A stretch of 64,000 nucleotides of DNA from a virus, in IMG/VR virus record IMGVR_UViG_3300009155_000048, positions 43,135 through 107,134 of that record; one strand, 5' to 3'. A model generated the notes under the pieces. That model did no database searches and was not told the origin of the DNA. It saw nothing but the letters and a program-made list of their open reading frames with translations. Positions 15,918 through 23,519 of the stretch are shown piece after piece; the stretch's first letter is position 1; each line of letters starts with the position of its first letter. Made by a program: the position numbers and the translations under genes.

Positions 15918-16610
15918 TTAACGACCATATTTTTCAAGGCTTTTCTTGATTCTATCAGCATGTCCTTTTAATAGTTTGTAGTTTTCTTTTATATCATCTG
16001 AAATTTGATAAAAGTCTTTTATCAAAACTTTACTCATTTCAGCATCTCTATCAGCTCTATCGCCTAACTTAGCACTCCAAATCTCATAGAGTTTTCTAGG
16101 GTCATATTTATTTTTAGGGTGACCAGAATATAAGAATCTAGGAACTGCTTCCATATTTATCTTATGGACTAGTTGAACTTGTTGAAGATTATATTCAACC
16201 AAAGCATACTCAAATCCATAATTCATCAATTCTCTATAAACTCCTTGAAAATCAACTTCTAATAAATTATTGTTTTCAAAGTCTTCTTCTTTGATGTACT
16301 TATCAAATATACTCACCCGAACTTCAAGTGGGATAAAATTAAAATTAATACCTATTATAATTATAAGATTCTCAAATTTCTTAAAATCAACAGTGAAAAT
16401 TGGAGAATATCTCATCCAATTAGAATCATCCATATAATGTAAGTGATAAAACCCACTCAATTGCATCTGACCAACATTCATACTAGTAACTTCACTATCT
16501 GATTTACTAAACTTATTATAGAAATAAAGTGAGTTATTTTTATAATTCTCAGCAATTCCATTACCATAAACCAAATTATTTAATTTAACTCTTTCTAATA
16601 ATTCACCCAT
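15918..16610 (-). CDS. Conserved T4-like phage protein of unknown function, probably structural
   Basis: 230 residues. The middle reads SPIFTVDFKKFENLIIIIGI followed by NFNFIPLEVRVSIFDKY, a pattern close to the GxNLHYLPPxxR motif of a protein family common in T4-like and cyanophage genomes whose function is not clear to me. The C-terminal part (DRADRDAEMSKVLIKDF then helices ending KKSLEKYGR) is helical. It lies directly upstream of the portal gene and has its own late promoter, so a neck, completion or DNA-end role is plausible, but it is not identifiable as gp2, gp3, gp13 or gp14 by eye. Confidence 0.6.
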   Translation of the reverse strand: MGELLERVKLNNLVYGNGIAENYKNNSLYFYNKFSKSDSEVTSMNVGQMQLSGFYHLHYMDDSNWMRYSPIFTVDFKKFENLIIIIGINFNFIPLEVRVSIFDKYIKEEDFENNNLLEVDFQGVYRELMNYGFEYALVEYNLQQVQLVHKINMEAVPRFLYSGHPKNKYDPRKLYEIWSAKLGDRADRDAEMSKVLIKDFYQISDDIKENYKLLKGHADRIKKSLEKYGR

Positions 16611-16627
16611 AGGATATTAATTTATAG

Positions 16628-16638
16628 ATATATATTAA
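16628..16638 (-). promoter_or_regulatory. Late-type promoter TTAATATATAT
   Basis: Minus-strand variant of the late motif, 17 bases before the ATG at 16610. Confidence 0.5.
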
Positions 16639-16654
16639 AAAATAACATTAAGGT

Positions 16655-17164
16655 ATGTTAAATAGTGCTCCAAAACAACCAGGTAAATATCACCAAGGAT
16701 TGTTTACTCCAAGTAACAAAGACAAAGTAATTAAATTAAACTCACAAGGTGGATTATACTATCGTTCCGGATTAGAACAGAAAATGATGGTCTATCTAGA
16801 CAATAATGAAAAGATTATCAATTGGGGATCAGAACATCTTAGAATACCCTACACTAAAACAGAATGGGTATCAGAAAATCAAGATTATAAAACATCAGAA
16901 CATACTTACTATCCTGACTTTTATTATGAGTTAAAAAGAGAGGATGGATCAATTTCTAAAGTTGTTGCTGAAGTAAAGCCTTATTCAGAAACAATTGAAC
17001 CTAAATTGAATCCAAATCCAACAGCTAAACAGATGAAGAACTTTGAATATGCTCTTAAAATGTATAATAAAAATCTAAGTAAGTGGACTTACATGATTGA
17101 ATATTGTCAAAGAAAAGGATTTGAATTTATTATTATTACTGAAAAAGTCCTTGGATCAAGATAA
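16655..17164 (+). CDS. Head completion nuclease (T4 gp4-like)
   Basis: 169 residues (T4 gp4, also called gp50, is about 150). The PD-(D/E)xK-type core is visible: YYRSGLEQKMMVYLDNNEKI, INWGSEHLRIPY, YYPDFYYE (Asp) and KVVAEVKPYSE (ExK). The same series YRSSWE, W-x-SE, IPY, PDF, EIKP occurs in T4 gp4. The protein acts after packaging to complete the head before tail joining; the nuclease core may trim DNA ends. It is on the opposite strand to the portal gene, and its end overlaps the convergent membrane-protein gene by 29 bases. Confidence 0.88.
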   Translation: MLNSAPKQPGKYHQGLFTPSNKDKVIKLNSQGGLYYRSGLEQKMMVYLDNNEKIINWGSEHLRIPYTKTEWVSENQDYKTSEHTYYPDFYYELKREDGSISKVVAEVKPYSETIEPKLNPNPTAKQMKNFEYALKMYNKNLSKWTYMIEYCQRKGFEFIIITEKVLGSR

Positions 17165-17492
17165 TAATAAGAAAGAAAACACTCATAATAGTGTTTATAC
17201 CATCATATAAATTTATAGCAATATTTCTCTTGGTTGATAAGATAACATACTTAAATAGACCAAGAAAAATAATACCAAAGAAATATATCCACAAATGTGA
17301 GAATAAACCAATCGGTAACCAAATTAAATAGAATATCTTAAATAGATAGAAAAATAAATTTGGGATAGCACTTTTAATATCCAAATTTGGATCAAATTTA
17401 GCAAAAATTTTATTACGATTGGTTAGTTGATATACCTCAACCACAATAAAAACAAGTGAAAGAGCATAGAAAAAATTAGACAAAAGGTTCAT
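17136..17492 (-). CDS. Small integral membrane protein, 118 residues
   Basis: Start placed at ATG 17492 (an in-frame TTG lies two codons upstream). Three to four hydrophobic segments are visible: LLSNFFYALSLVFIVVEVY, PNLFFYLFKIFYLIWLPIG, WIYFFGIIFLGLFKYVIL and IMSVFFLIIILIQGLF, with KFDPNLDIKS and STKRNI as charged loops. It could be a holin-like or superinfection-related membrane protein, but no such function can be assigned. It overlaps the upstream gene (17476-17790) by 17 bases, so the two are likely co-expressed. Confidence 0.6.
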   Translation of the reverse strand: MNLLSNFFYALSLVFIVVEVYQLTNRNKIFAKFDPNLDIKSAIPNLFFYLFKIFYLIWLPIGLFSHLWIYFFGIIFLGLFKYVILSTKRNIAINLYDGINTIMSVFFLIIILIQGLFQ

Positions 17493-17790
17493 CTTCAAAA
17501 ATAGTTTTTATTTCTCCTAGATTTTTTAAATTTGTGAGAGAATTTTGCATTAGTCTTATACTACCAGATTTACTTACTTCATTAAAAATCTCATCAGATA
17601 CAGACACTTCAATCGGATCACCCACAATTCTGTCGTATTCATGAGGAATAGCATCTGAATCTCTACTTTCATAAGTCTTTCTTATGTAAGATTTATATTC
17701 ATCCTTTGTTAAATGTAGTGAACAACCATCAGGACGAATTCCCCATCCACGTTCAGACTCTTCCCAATACTGTAAATAAACGCTTTTCAT
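17476..17790 (-). CDS. Hypothetical protein, 104 residues
   Basis: Begins MKSVYLQYWEESERGWGIRP and continues DGCSLHLTKDEYKSYIRKTY, a strand-strand-helix start that appears to be a compact domain, then VGDPIEVSVSDEIFNEVSKS. No catalytic motif or membrane segment is visible. Upstream is ACTATAAATATCAC, which resembles a T4 late TATAAATA box more than the local late motif. It overlaps the downstream membrane-protein gene by 17 bases. Family not recognised. Confidence 0.55.
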   Translation of the reverse strand: MKSVYLQYWEESERGWGIRPDGCSLHLTKDEYKSYIRKTYESRDSDAIPHEYDRIVGDPIEVSVSDEIFNEVSKSGSIRLMQNSLTNLKNLGEIKTIFEDEPFV

Positions 17791-17867
17791 ACTTTTGTGA
17801 TATTTATAGTGATATTAATTAAACTCTTAAAGTTTAGCAAATATAATAAATAAAAATTAATTATACA

Positions 17868-19019
17868 ATGAGAAAAATAACATTTCATTTAGAGTATATT
17901 TGGTTAGACGGTAATTATCCTCAACAAATACGTTCAAAAACAAAAATAGTGGAGAAAGAAATCACCGACGATATTATTGAAGATATTCAAAATAGTGAAA
18001 CCGGAGATGTACGCGAACCATTCTATAATGATTGGAAAAAAAATCCAAAATCATTACCAATGTGGAACTTTGATGGATCTTCCACTGGCCAAGCCGAAAC
18101 TTCTAAATCAGAATTGTTATTACATCCAGTAAATATTTTCATGGATCCAGTTAAACACAATGGATTTATAGTTATTTCTGAAGTATATAATACCGACATG
18201 ACACCACATCATACTAATAAAAGAGCCAAAATGGTTGAAATGGTTGAAAAGTATGACCAAGAAACAATGTGGGGATGGGAGGCTGAGTATTTCATTTATG
18301 ATAAAAAAACTAATAAACCACTTGGATGGCCAACAGAAGGATATCCTAGACCACAAGGACCATTCTATTGTGCAGTTGGTGGTAATAATGTTGATGGACG
18401 CGAATTTGTCGAAGAACACACAACATTATGTGAAATTACAGGTTTGAAAATTTCTGGAATCAATGCTGAAGTTGCTCTTGGTCAATGGGAATATCAAATT
18501 GGACCAGTTTATGCAATAGATGGTGCTGACCAAATGTGGATTTCTAGATTTTTATTACAAAGATTGTCTGAAAAATATGGATATTTTATTGAATTAGAAC
18601 CTAAACCATATAAAGGAAATGATTGGAATGGATCGGGAATGCACGTTAACTTCTCAACTAAAGAAATGAGAGATGATTTGAAAAACAAGAAAAAGTTAGT
18701 TATTGAAGCTTGTGAAAAATTAGGACAAAAAGTAGAAGAACATATTGCAGTATATGGACCAAACAATGAAGCTCGTTTAACTGGATCAAATGAAACTTGT
18801 TCAATTAAAGAATTTAGATATGGAATTGGAGATAGAACAGCTTCAATTCGTATTCCTTCTTCAATTGAAGACAAAACAACTCCTGGATACTTAGAAGATA
18901 GAAGACCAGCTTCAAATGGTGATCCATATGAAATTGTAACTAGAATGGTCAAAACCATCTGTGGTGGAAAGTTAGATAAAAAATCTGATAAGAAAAAGAA
19001 GAAAGAACAAGAAGCATAA
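17868..19019 (+). CDS. Glutamine synthetase, type II (eukaryote-like GSII)
   Basis: 383 residues, the size of GSII (about 340-380) and not of bacterial GSI (about 470). Signature sections in order: WNFDGSSTGQAE (about 66-77), GWEAEYFIYD, PRPQGPFYCAVGG, GINAEVALGQWEYQIGP, NGSGMHVNFST (about 251-261), YGPNNEARLTGSNETCS, FRYGIGDRTASIRIP and GYLEDRRPASNGDPY. All active-site segments for glutamate, ammonia, ATP and metals appear intact, so the enzyme should make glutamine from glutamate and ammonia. There is a lysine-rich tail of about 15 residues (KSDKKKKKEQEA). It is a single-gene unit with a strong terminator. The upstream region has TATAATAAATAAAAA but no clear TAnnTTTG or late motif. A GS of this type in a phage is unusual; acquisition from a cellular host is likely. 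Confidence 0.93.
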   Translation: MRKITFHLEYIWLDGNYPQQIRSKTKIVEKEITDDIIEDIQNSETGDVREPFYNDWKKNPKSLPMWNFDGSSTGQAETSKSELLLHPVNIFMDPVKHNGFIVISEVYNTDMTPHHTNKRAKMVEMVEKYDQETMWGWEAEYFIYDKKTNKPLGWPTEGYPRPQGPFYCAVGGNNVDGREFVEEHTTLCEITGLKISGINAEVALGQWEYQIGPVYAIDGADQMWISRFLLQRLSEKYGYFIELEPKPYKGNDWNGSGMHVNFSTKEMRDDLKNKKKLVIEACEKLGQKVEEHIAVYGPNNEARLTGSNETCSIKEFRYGIGDRTASIRIPSSIEDKTTPGYLEDRRPASNGDPYEIVTRMVKTICGGKLDKKSDKKKKKEQEA

Positions 19020-19023
19020 AAAG

Positions 19024-19053
19024 AAAAACCTCTCAAATTTGAGAGGTTTTTTT
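19024..19053. terminator. Bidirectional terminator after glutamine synthetase
   Basis: AAAACCTCTCAAA/TTTGAGAGGTTTT hairpin with T runs on both sides. The stop codon of the small minus-strand gene ending at 19033 lies within the stem. Confidence 0.88.
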
Positions 19054-19203
19054 AATTTTATTAAATATTTTATTTATTTTTCTAATTCTAACTTCTTGTT
19101 TTGTTTCATATTGAATACTAACTTTAGCATCAACAAAAGAAGGTTGTGATACAACATCTTGTATAAAGTCAGACCAATTATATTGTGCGAAGTTCTTGGA
19201 CAT
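19033..19203 (-). CDS. Small hypothetical protein coupled to the late sigma gene
   Basis: 56 residues, starting MSKNFAQYNWSDFIQDVV and ending in a basic helix (EVRIRKINKIFNKIKKTSQI). Its ATG shares one base with the stop of the gp55-like gene (TAATG), a typical translational coupling, and its stop lies in the shared terminator. In T4 the late sigma gp55 works with the small coactivator gp33; size and position would allow an analogue here, but no sequence motif proves this. Real gene status is supported by the clean coupling and codon pattern. Confidence 0.55.
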   Translation of the reverse strand: MSKNFAQYNWSDFIQDVVSQPSFVDAKVSIQYETKQEVRIRKINKIFNKIKKTSQI

Positions 19204-19529
19204 TAAATTGAGTGAAGACCCATTCCATCATTACTTGATTCAATACTAATCAATCTAATTTGATGGTCATTATCACCTTTCTTTTTATAAAGTTCATTAT
19301 AACCTTTAGCAATACCACGTTTGAATACTTCTGTAAAGTAAGCGAAAGCATTATCAGATTTTTCCTCATTGAAGTTATACCAATTAGAAAACATATCTAA
19401 CAGACCAGATTGATAACAATCCATTCTATCATCATTGTTATAATATCTCATTTTTTTAATTGTTCTTTTAGCAAGAATCTCTAACATCAATTTAGATTTG
19501 TTAGTTAATTTTCCTTGTGCTTTTGACAC
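19203..19529 (-). CDS. Late-transcription sigma factor (T4 gp55-like); annotated start doubtful
   Basis: From the GTG at 19529 the product has 108 residues; T4 gp55 has 185. The core LMLEILAKRTIKKMRYYNND followed by DRMDCYQSGLLDMFSNWYNF and FAYFTEVFKRGIAKGYNELYKK matches the sigma-2-like region of gp55 (two helices, the acidic D-x-x-C/E-Q turn, a NFDE-like NFNEEKS, and AYxTxxxxxxI). The frame stays open upstream to 19616 and encodes NNSTTIYLHNKDLFVEII, which also looks like the conserved gp55 N-terminus, but no ATG, GTG or TTG precedes that part. An ATG at 19615 is in another frame (MKAFQLD then stop). So the true start is non-canonical, reached by a shift of frame, or a base is missing in the assembly. 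It presumably recognises the TTAATATATAC promoters. Confidence 0.75.
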   Translation of the reverse strand: MSKAQGKLTNKSKLMLEILAKRTIKKMRYYNNDDRMDCYQSGLLDMFSNWYNFNEEKSDNAFAYFTEVFKRGIAKGYNELYKKKGDNDHQIRLISIESSNDGMGLHSI

Positions 19530-19651
19530 TATGATCTCGACAAAGAGATCTTTATTATGTAAGTAAATAGTAGTAGAATTATTTTTTATTATCAGTCCAA
19601 CTGAAATGCTTTCATGTTATATAGAACATTAAAATAAAAGTTTATAAATAA

Positions 19652-19683
19652 AAAAAACTCTCAAATTTCTTTGAGAGTTTTCA
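19652..19683 (-). terminator. Terminator of the 427-residue gene
   Basis: AACTCTCAAA, loop TTTC, TTTGAGAGTT, with A/T runs both sides; lies just past the stop at 19700. Confidence 0.82.
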
Positions 19684-19699
19684 TTAAATTTTATTTTAA

Positions 19700-20983
19700 T
19701 TAAGCCTTAACTCTTTCTTTATATTGTAATTCTTTAACAGATTGTAATTCGGTATTTAATACTTCTTTTCTCTTGTTTAAGTTATTTAATGCTACAGACA
19801 AAGCGTTTGATTCACCAATCATCTTTATAGAGCCATTTACTTTATCAATGTTAAATTGAACATCTTCAAGCTTTAATACAATTTCTCTTTCTTTATCTTC
19901 TAATCTTCTTTTTGTAATTAATTCTTTACCTAATTTATTCTCATAGAAGAATGTTAAATCATAGTTTAATTCATTTCTTACTTCATTTACCAATTCTAAA
20001 GCCGACTCATATTTAAAGAATGAATTGCCATATCTTTCATCACATCTGTATAAGAAAGTTGCATTTTTATAATTGAATGCAAATACTTCTAAATATGGAT
20101 TAATTAAGTTATTAACTCTTTTAACCACATCCATTTCAACAAATTTATTTAAGTTATTTGAAGTTTCAAGTAAAATTGGATAGAATTGTTTGTTTACAAT
20201 TGGAATAATTGGAGAAGCAAATAAACTTTCTAATGTAGTTTCTTTGTTCATTTCATCATCATTGATGAAGATAACACCTTTTTTATTTACTGCTAAACCA
20301 ATAGTTAAATTTTCAGAAATTCTGAAATTAACTCTATCTTCAGTGATAGTAGCATATCTCATACCAATCTCAAGATTACGAAGAGTTCTTAACTTATCAT
20401 TATCTGTTACATGAGTCTCTAAAAGAGTTTTCTCAACATTATTCTCAGAAAGTAAGAACCAAGAGTCCTTAACTAAACAAAGATAACCTTCTTCAACTTG
20501 TTCAACAATTGTGAACACTGATTCTGATTTACCACCAGAAAGAAGATTAGATTTTTGTTGAGGTGATTTTGTTAAATTATGAACAAATAATTTAATTTCT
20601 GGAACCCAGTCATAAACTGCCAATTCATTAAGAACTTTAGACATTCTATCTTGATCTGATTCCAAGTTAATAGTTTGTAAAAGAACATTAATAGGCTGTC
20701 TGTAAATTTCACCTTGATTTTTACTATTTAAAACATTATACAAATGTTTTAATTCATATACCAATTGATACTCAGACACATCATCATTTAATGACTCTAA
20801 TAAACCTTTAATTTCCTTGTCAAAAGTGTAAGCTTTTAGTTTCTCATTAAGAGACAAAACGATTGTCTTTTCAGACAAGTCATTGCAAGCATTAATGTGA
20901 CCCTCAAGAATCACAGATACTTCCTCTTGATCAAGAGATAAATTTTTTCTAAAGTTGAATAACTCTAATTTGAGATTCTTCAT
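19700..20983 (-). CDS. Hypothetical protein, 427 residues, probably virion-associated
   Basis: Begins MKNLKLELFNFRKNLSLDQE, which partly resembles the shared MKxLKxF N-terminus of the capsid-targeting candidates. The first 140 residues are helical, the middle (about 150-330) is mixed with many short strands (SVFTIVEQVEEGYLCLVKDS, NLTIGLAVNKKGVIFINDDE), and the last 90 residues form a coiled coil (RRLEDKEREIVLKLEDVQFN, LNNLNKRKEVLNTELQSVKE). There is no enzymatic motif. A strong late promoter (21016-21026) with a preceding hairpin, and its own terminator, point to high late expression, as for a structural or internal head protein. Confidence 0.55.
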   Translation of the reverse strand: MKNLKLELFNFRKNLSLDQEEVSVILEGHINACNDLSEKTIVLSLNEKLKAYTFDKEIKGLLESLNDDVSEYQLVYELKHLYNVLNSKNQGEIYRQPINVLLQTINLESDQDRMSKVLNELAVYDWVPEIKLFVHNLTKSPQQKSNLLSGGKSESVFTIVEQVEEGYLCLVKDSWFLLSENNVEKTLLETHVTDNDKLRTLRNLEIGMRYATITEDRVNFRISENLTIGLAVNKKGVIFINDDEMNKETTLESLFASPIIPIVNKQFYPILLETSNNLNKFVEMDVVKRVNNLINPYLEVFAFNYKNATFLYRCDERYGNSFFKYESALELVNEVRNELNYDLTFFYENKLGKELITKRRLEDKEREIVLKLEDVQFNIDKVNGSIKMIGESNALSVALNNLNKRKEVLNTELQSVKELQYKERVKA

Positions 20984-21015
20984 AATAACAATTATTATTT
21001 TTTAATTTCTTTAAT

Positions 21016-21026
21016 GTATATATTAT
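21016..21026 (-). promoter_or_regulatory. Late-type promoter ATAATATATAC
   Basis: Minus-strand match 32 bases before the ATG at 20983, directly downstream of the inverted repeat at 21028-21057. Confidence 0.6.
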
Positions 21027-21027
21027 A

Positions 21028-21057
21028 AACAAAAAGTCATTTTTTTCACTTTTTGTT
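21028..21057 (-). terminator. Hairpin directly upstream of a late promoter
   Basis: Inverted repeat AAACAAAAAGT ... ACTTTTTGTTT with a GAAAAAAATG loop. On the minus strand it follows the gp15-like gene and ends in T's, so it can act as a terminator, while abutting the next promoter. Similar AAGTGAAAAAAAT-type blocks occur before several other late promoters. Confidence 0.55.
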
Positions 21058-21138
21058 TTAAATTCTTATTCATATCATTCTTTCCAATTTCTATACACAC
21101 CATAGTATCTATATATAAATATTGGAATATTATTTTTT

Positions 21139-21969
21139 TCACTTTTGTGAGTTTATATCACGGTTGGAATTATCATTTGAACTTCTTGCTCTACTAGTTT
21201 CTCTACCTTTGATTATATCACTATACCATCTCGTTTTCTTAGGGTAAACCATCATATCTGGGTTTTCTCCATTTGAATCATAGTTATAAACATTAGACCA
21301 CGCTTTATTCTTATCACCACCAGAACTTTGGTCTAATCTAGGTTTTCTATACGCAGGATAATAAGTTTGAACTTCAAATGAAACAGTTAATTTAATTTGA
21401 TTATCCGAAGTCATATTCTTATCTCTATTTATTTCTACTTGATTACTATCCGGAATTAACATAACCGCATCAATGTTCATAAAATTATGTTCAAAATACA
21501 TAAATCTATATAACCACAATGTATCCATAATTGCCTGACTACACTTAAATACATCTACTTCGGAAGCCAATAAAATACTCAAGTCATACTTAACTGAAAC
21601 GGGAACCGCTCTAACTTTGGTTAAAACTTTTCTAATTTCTTCTTTATTCTCAATAACCATTTTTAACCATACATTTGGATTAGCAAACTCATCAGAACGA
21701 ATATCAAATCCAGTCAAAGTTAAATGTCCTCTTGGTATTATATCGGTATTTAACTCAACATATCTGTTATTTGAAACAACATCATCAGTAAATGAATCTA
21801 ATAAGAATCTTTCATCACCAGTCATTGAGTAGTAAAATGGAACATTTACTTCTTTATCACCGGATGAAAATCTATTAGTCCATCTAATTTCACCTTCTAA
21901 TGTATCTAAAACACAGATTGTTAAGTCGCGCATGAAACAATCTTCGTAGTTAAATCTATCTCCAATCAT
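21139..21969 (-). CDS. Tail sheath stabiliser / completion protein (T4 gp15-like)
   Basis: 276 residues, about the length of T4 gp15 (272). The layout follows gp15: an N-terminal helix and strand (FNYEDCFMRDLTICVLDTLE), VPFYYS with a D-E-R (like VPVxYGD), IPRGHLTLTGFDIRSDEFAN (like the P-x-x-x-x-x-I-x-x-x-x-x-D-x-x-R segment), then VPVSVKYDLSILLAS and the helix SQAIMDTLWLYRF, and a closing strand KLTVSFEVQTYYP. In T4 the gp15 hexamer caps the tail and joins it to the head. The C-terminal 60 residues are polar and probably disordered. The start overlaps the stop of the homing endonuclease by 3 bases, so the endonuclease has inserted directly in front of this essential gene. Confidence 0.68.
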   Translation of the reverse strand: MIGDRFNYEDCFMRDLTICVLDTLEGEIRWTNRFSSGDKEVNVPFYYSMTGDERFLLDSFTDDVVSNNRYVELNTDIIPRGHLTLTGFDIRSDEFANPNVWLKMVIENKEEIRKVLTKVRAVPVSVKYDLSILLASEVDVFKCSQAIMDTLWLYRFMYFEHNFMNIDAVMLIPDSNQVEINRDKNMTSDNQIKLTVSFEVQTYYPAYRKPRLDQSSGGDKNKAWSNVYNYDSNGENPDMMVYPKKTRWYSDIIKGRETSRARSSNDNSNRDINSQK

Positions 21970-22874
21970 ATACTTTTAATTATTTTTTTATAATCGGATT
22001 CCCAAATTGATACAATACTATATCCTATCGACTTTAAATATTTCTCTCTTTCAATAGTTTTTTTATATAATTGACCAAATGTTAAGCCATTTACCGGATT
22101 GATATCATTCTTATTGTATTTATTCAAATTTCCATGCCAAAAATCACCATAGAATTCATAAATTGTATTTGTTTTTTCATCAAGTCCATCAACAAAGAAG
22201 TTGAATATTTTTATTTGTCGATTTTTTTTCTCTATTTTGTATGAATCTAACCATTTATTTTCCAATATACTACCATTTCTATTACAACTCGGACATCCTC
22301 TACCCATCAAATGTGAGTTTGGTGTCATCTCAAAAAAACCATGTTTCTCACATTCAATAATTACTTTAGAATTGGATTTTTTATACAAAGTTTTTTTATA
22401 ATTATATTTAACTCCATGTACTGAAATTGATTTTGAAATAAATTCCTCCTCTGATAATACACCCTTTCCTATTGAATTGCACTTTTTACATCCACCAGTG
22501 ATCGAGTCTAAGTGCTTCAATGGTGATTGAAAAAAGAAAAAATCATGTTCTTTACATCTTATTTTAACTTTATCTCTCATTTTTATGTATTTTACTTCTG
22601 AGTAATCATATTTATCAAAATGCTTTTCTCTAAATTTAATAATCAAATCTTCTATTCTATTCTTCCTACTCTCTGTCCTTTTTAATAAACCACATTCGGT
22701 ACATCCGCTTCGGTAATGAACATTTGGCAATTGTCTAAACTCACCATGTGACGGACAGATAATTAAAACTGGTGTTCTATCATTAATATATTCCACCAAA
22801 GAGTAGTCATAATTATCATCATGTTTTACAATTGATTTTTTGATAAATTGTTCTTTTGTTAATCTTCTACTCAT
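21966..22874 (-). CDS. Homing endonuclease-like protein with zinc-finger repeats and Vsr/PD-(D/E)xK-type nuclease
   Basis: 302 residues. Residues 1-190 hold three repeats with the pattern FIxKSIxxHxxxYxYS ... CxxHGFF/EFRQ ... GCxxC, each a small treble-clef-like zinc module (CPSHGEF...CTEC, CKEHDFFFF...CKKC, CEKHGFFEM...CPSC). Residues 205-300 form a nuclease domain: the acidic and aromatic core VDGLDEKTNTIYEFYGDFWH, a helix REKYLKSIGYSIVSIWESD, typical of Vsr-like homing endonucleases in phages and giant viruses. It has a late-type promoter with a 4-base leader and overlaps the gp15-like gene by 4 bases. It is probably a selfish gene that spreads by cutting unoccupied alleles. Confidence 0.8.
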   Translation of the reverse strand: MSRRLTKEQFIKKSIVKHDDNYDYSLVEYINDRTPVLIICPSHGEFRQLPNVHYRSGCTECGLLKRTESRKNRIEDLIIKFREKHFDKYDYSEVKYIKMRDKVKIRCKEHDFFFFQSPLKHLDSITGGCKKCNSIGKGVLSEEEFISKSISVHGVKYNYKKTLYKKSNSKVIIECEKHGFFEMTPNSHLMGRGCPSCNRNGSILENKWLDSYKIEKKNRQIKIFNFFVDGLDEKTNTIYEFYGDFWHGNLNKYNKNDINPVNGLTFGQLYKKTIEREKYLKSIGYSIVSIWESDYKKIIKSI

Positions 22875-22878
22875 ATTA

Positions 22879-22888
22879 GTATATATAA
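22879..22888 (-). promoter_or_regulatory. Late-type promoter TTATATATAC
   Basis: Ends four bases before the endonuclease ATG at 22874. It is arranged back to back with the plus-strand late motif at 22907. Confidence 0.5.
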
Positions 22889-22906
22889 TTTTTTATCTAT
22901 CTCATA

Positions 22907-22918
22907 TTTAATATATAG
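22907..22918 (+). promoter_or_regulatory. Late-type promoter TTTAATATATAG
   Basis: Ends four bases before the ATG at 22923; leaderless arrangement. Confidence 0.55.
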
Positions 22919-22922
22919 AATT

Positions 22923-23519
22923 ATGAAATATTTGAAAAGATTTTTAGAATCTAGATTTGAGTCAGAAGATGATATAACAGATTACCTATTAGAACTAGTT
23001 GATGATGGATTTTTGGAGTTCAAAAAAATAGATATCGAAAATAAAAAATTTGAATTTGTATATTCAATATTGACTGATTTTTCTTCTATTTCTAATTTAA
23101 AAGATTTGAAATCATTTGAAGAAAAAATTTTAACTTTATATAATATATTAGGTAGATGGAATTTAGAATTTCGTATAAAATCTAAAGGGTATCATTCCAG
23201 TGAATTGTCTATTTATTCGGACGTGCCTGAATATATATCAGATTGTCTTAGAGATGTCGAGATGTATCATTTGGATTATGATAAAACCGGAACTTATTTT
23301 GGTAAAGGAAATGATATTTACTTGGGTGGATTTATCAACAAATATCAAGAGGTTTTTCTTTCAATACGAACTGAGAATAAAAAAGATAGTAAAATAAAAA
23401 TTCAGAGTTATATTGATACCAAAAATAATTCAAAAAAATATCAATTAAAATTTGTAAAAAATATACCGACCGGGGAATATATTTATCAAATCATTCCAAA
23501 AATAATTCCATCGGAATGA
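22923..23519 (+). CDS. Candidate capsid-targeted internal protein, 198 residues
   Basis: The N-terminus MKYLKRFLESRFESEDD has the shared MKxLKxF pattern described for this genome. After it the protein is unrelated to the other members: an acidic helix (DITDYLLELVDDGFLEFKKI), mixed strands (FEFVYSILTDFSSIS, NLEFRIKSKGYHSSELSIYS) and a C-terminal strand IYQIIPKIIPSE. It does not show a clear (L/I)xE cleavage site close to the N-terminus. It carries a late promoter, and its stop overlaps the start of the next gene, which has the same N-terminal pattern. No enzymatic family recognised. Confidence 0.6.
   Translation: MKYLKRFLESRFESEDDITDYLLELVDDGFLEFKKIDIENKKFEFVYSILTDFSSISNLKDLKSFEEKILTLYNILGRWNLEFRIKSKGYHSSELSIYSDVPEYISDCLRDVEMYHLDYDKTGTYFGKGNDIYLGGFINKYQEVFLSIRTENKKDSKIKIQSYIDTKNNSKKYQLKFVKNIPTGEYIYQIIPKIIPSE

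Noticed and set aside
18120-19036. Minus-strand frames inside the glutamine synthetase gene
   Set aside because: Shadow frames of a strongly conserved plus-strand enzyme.
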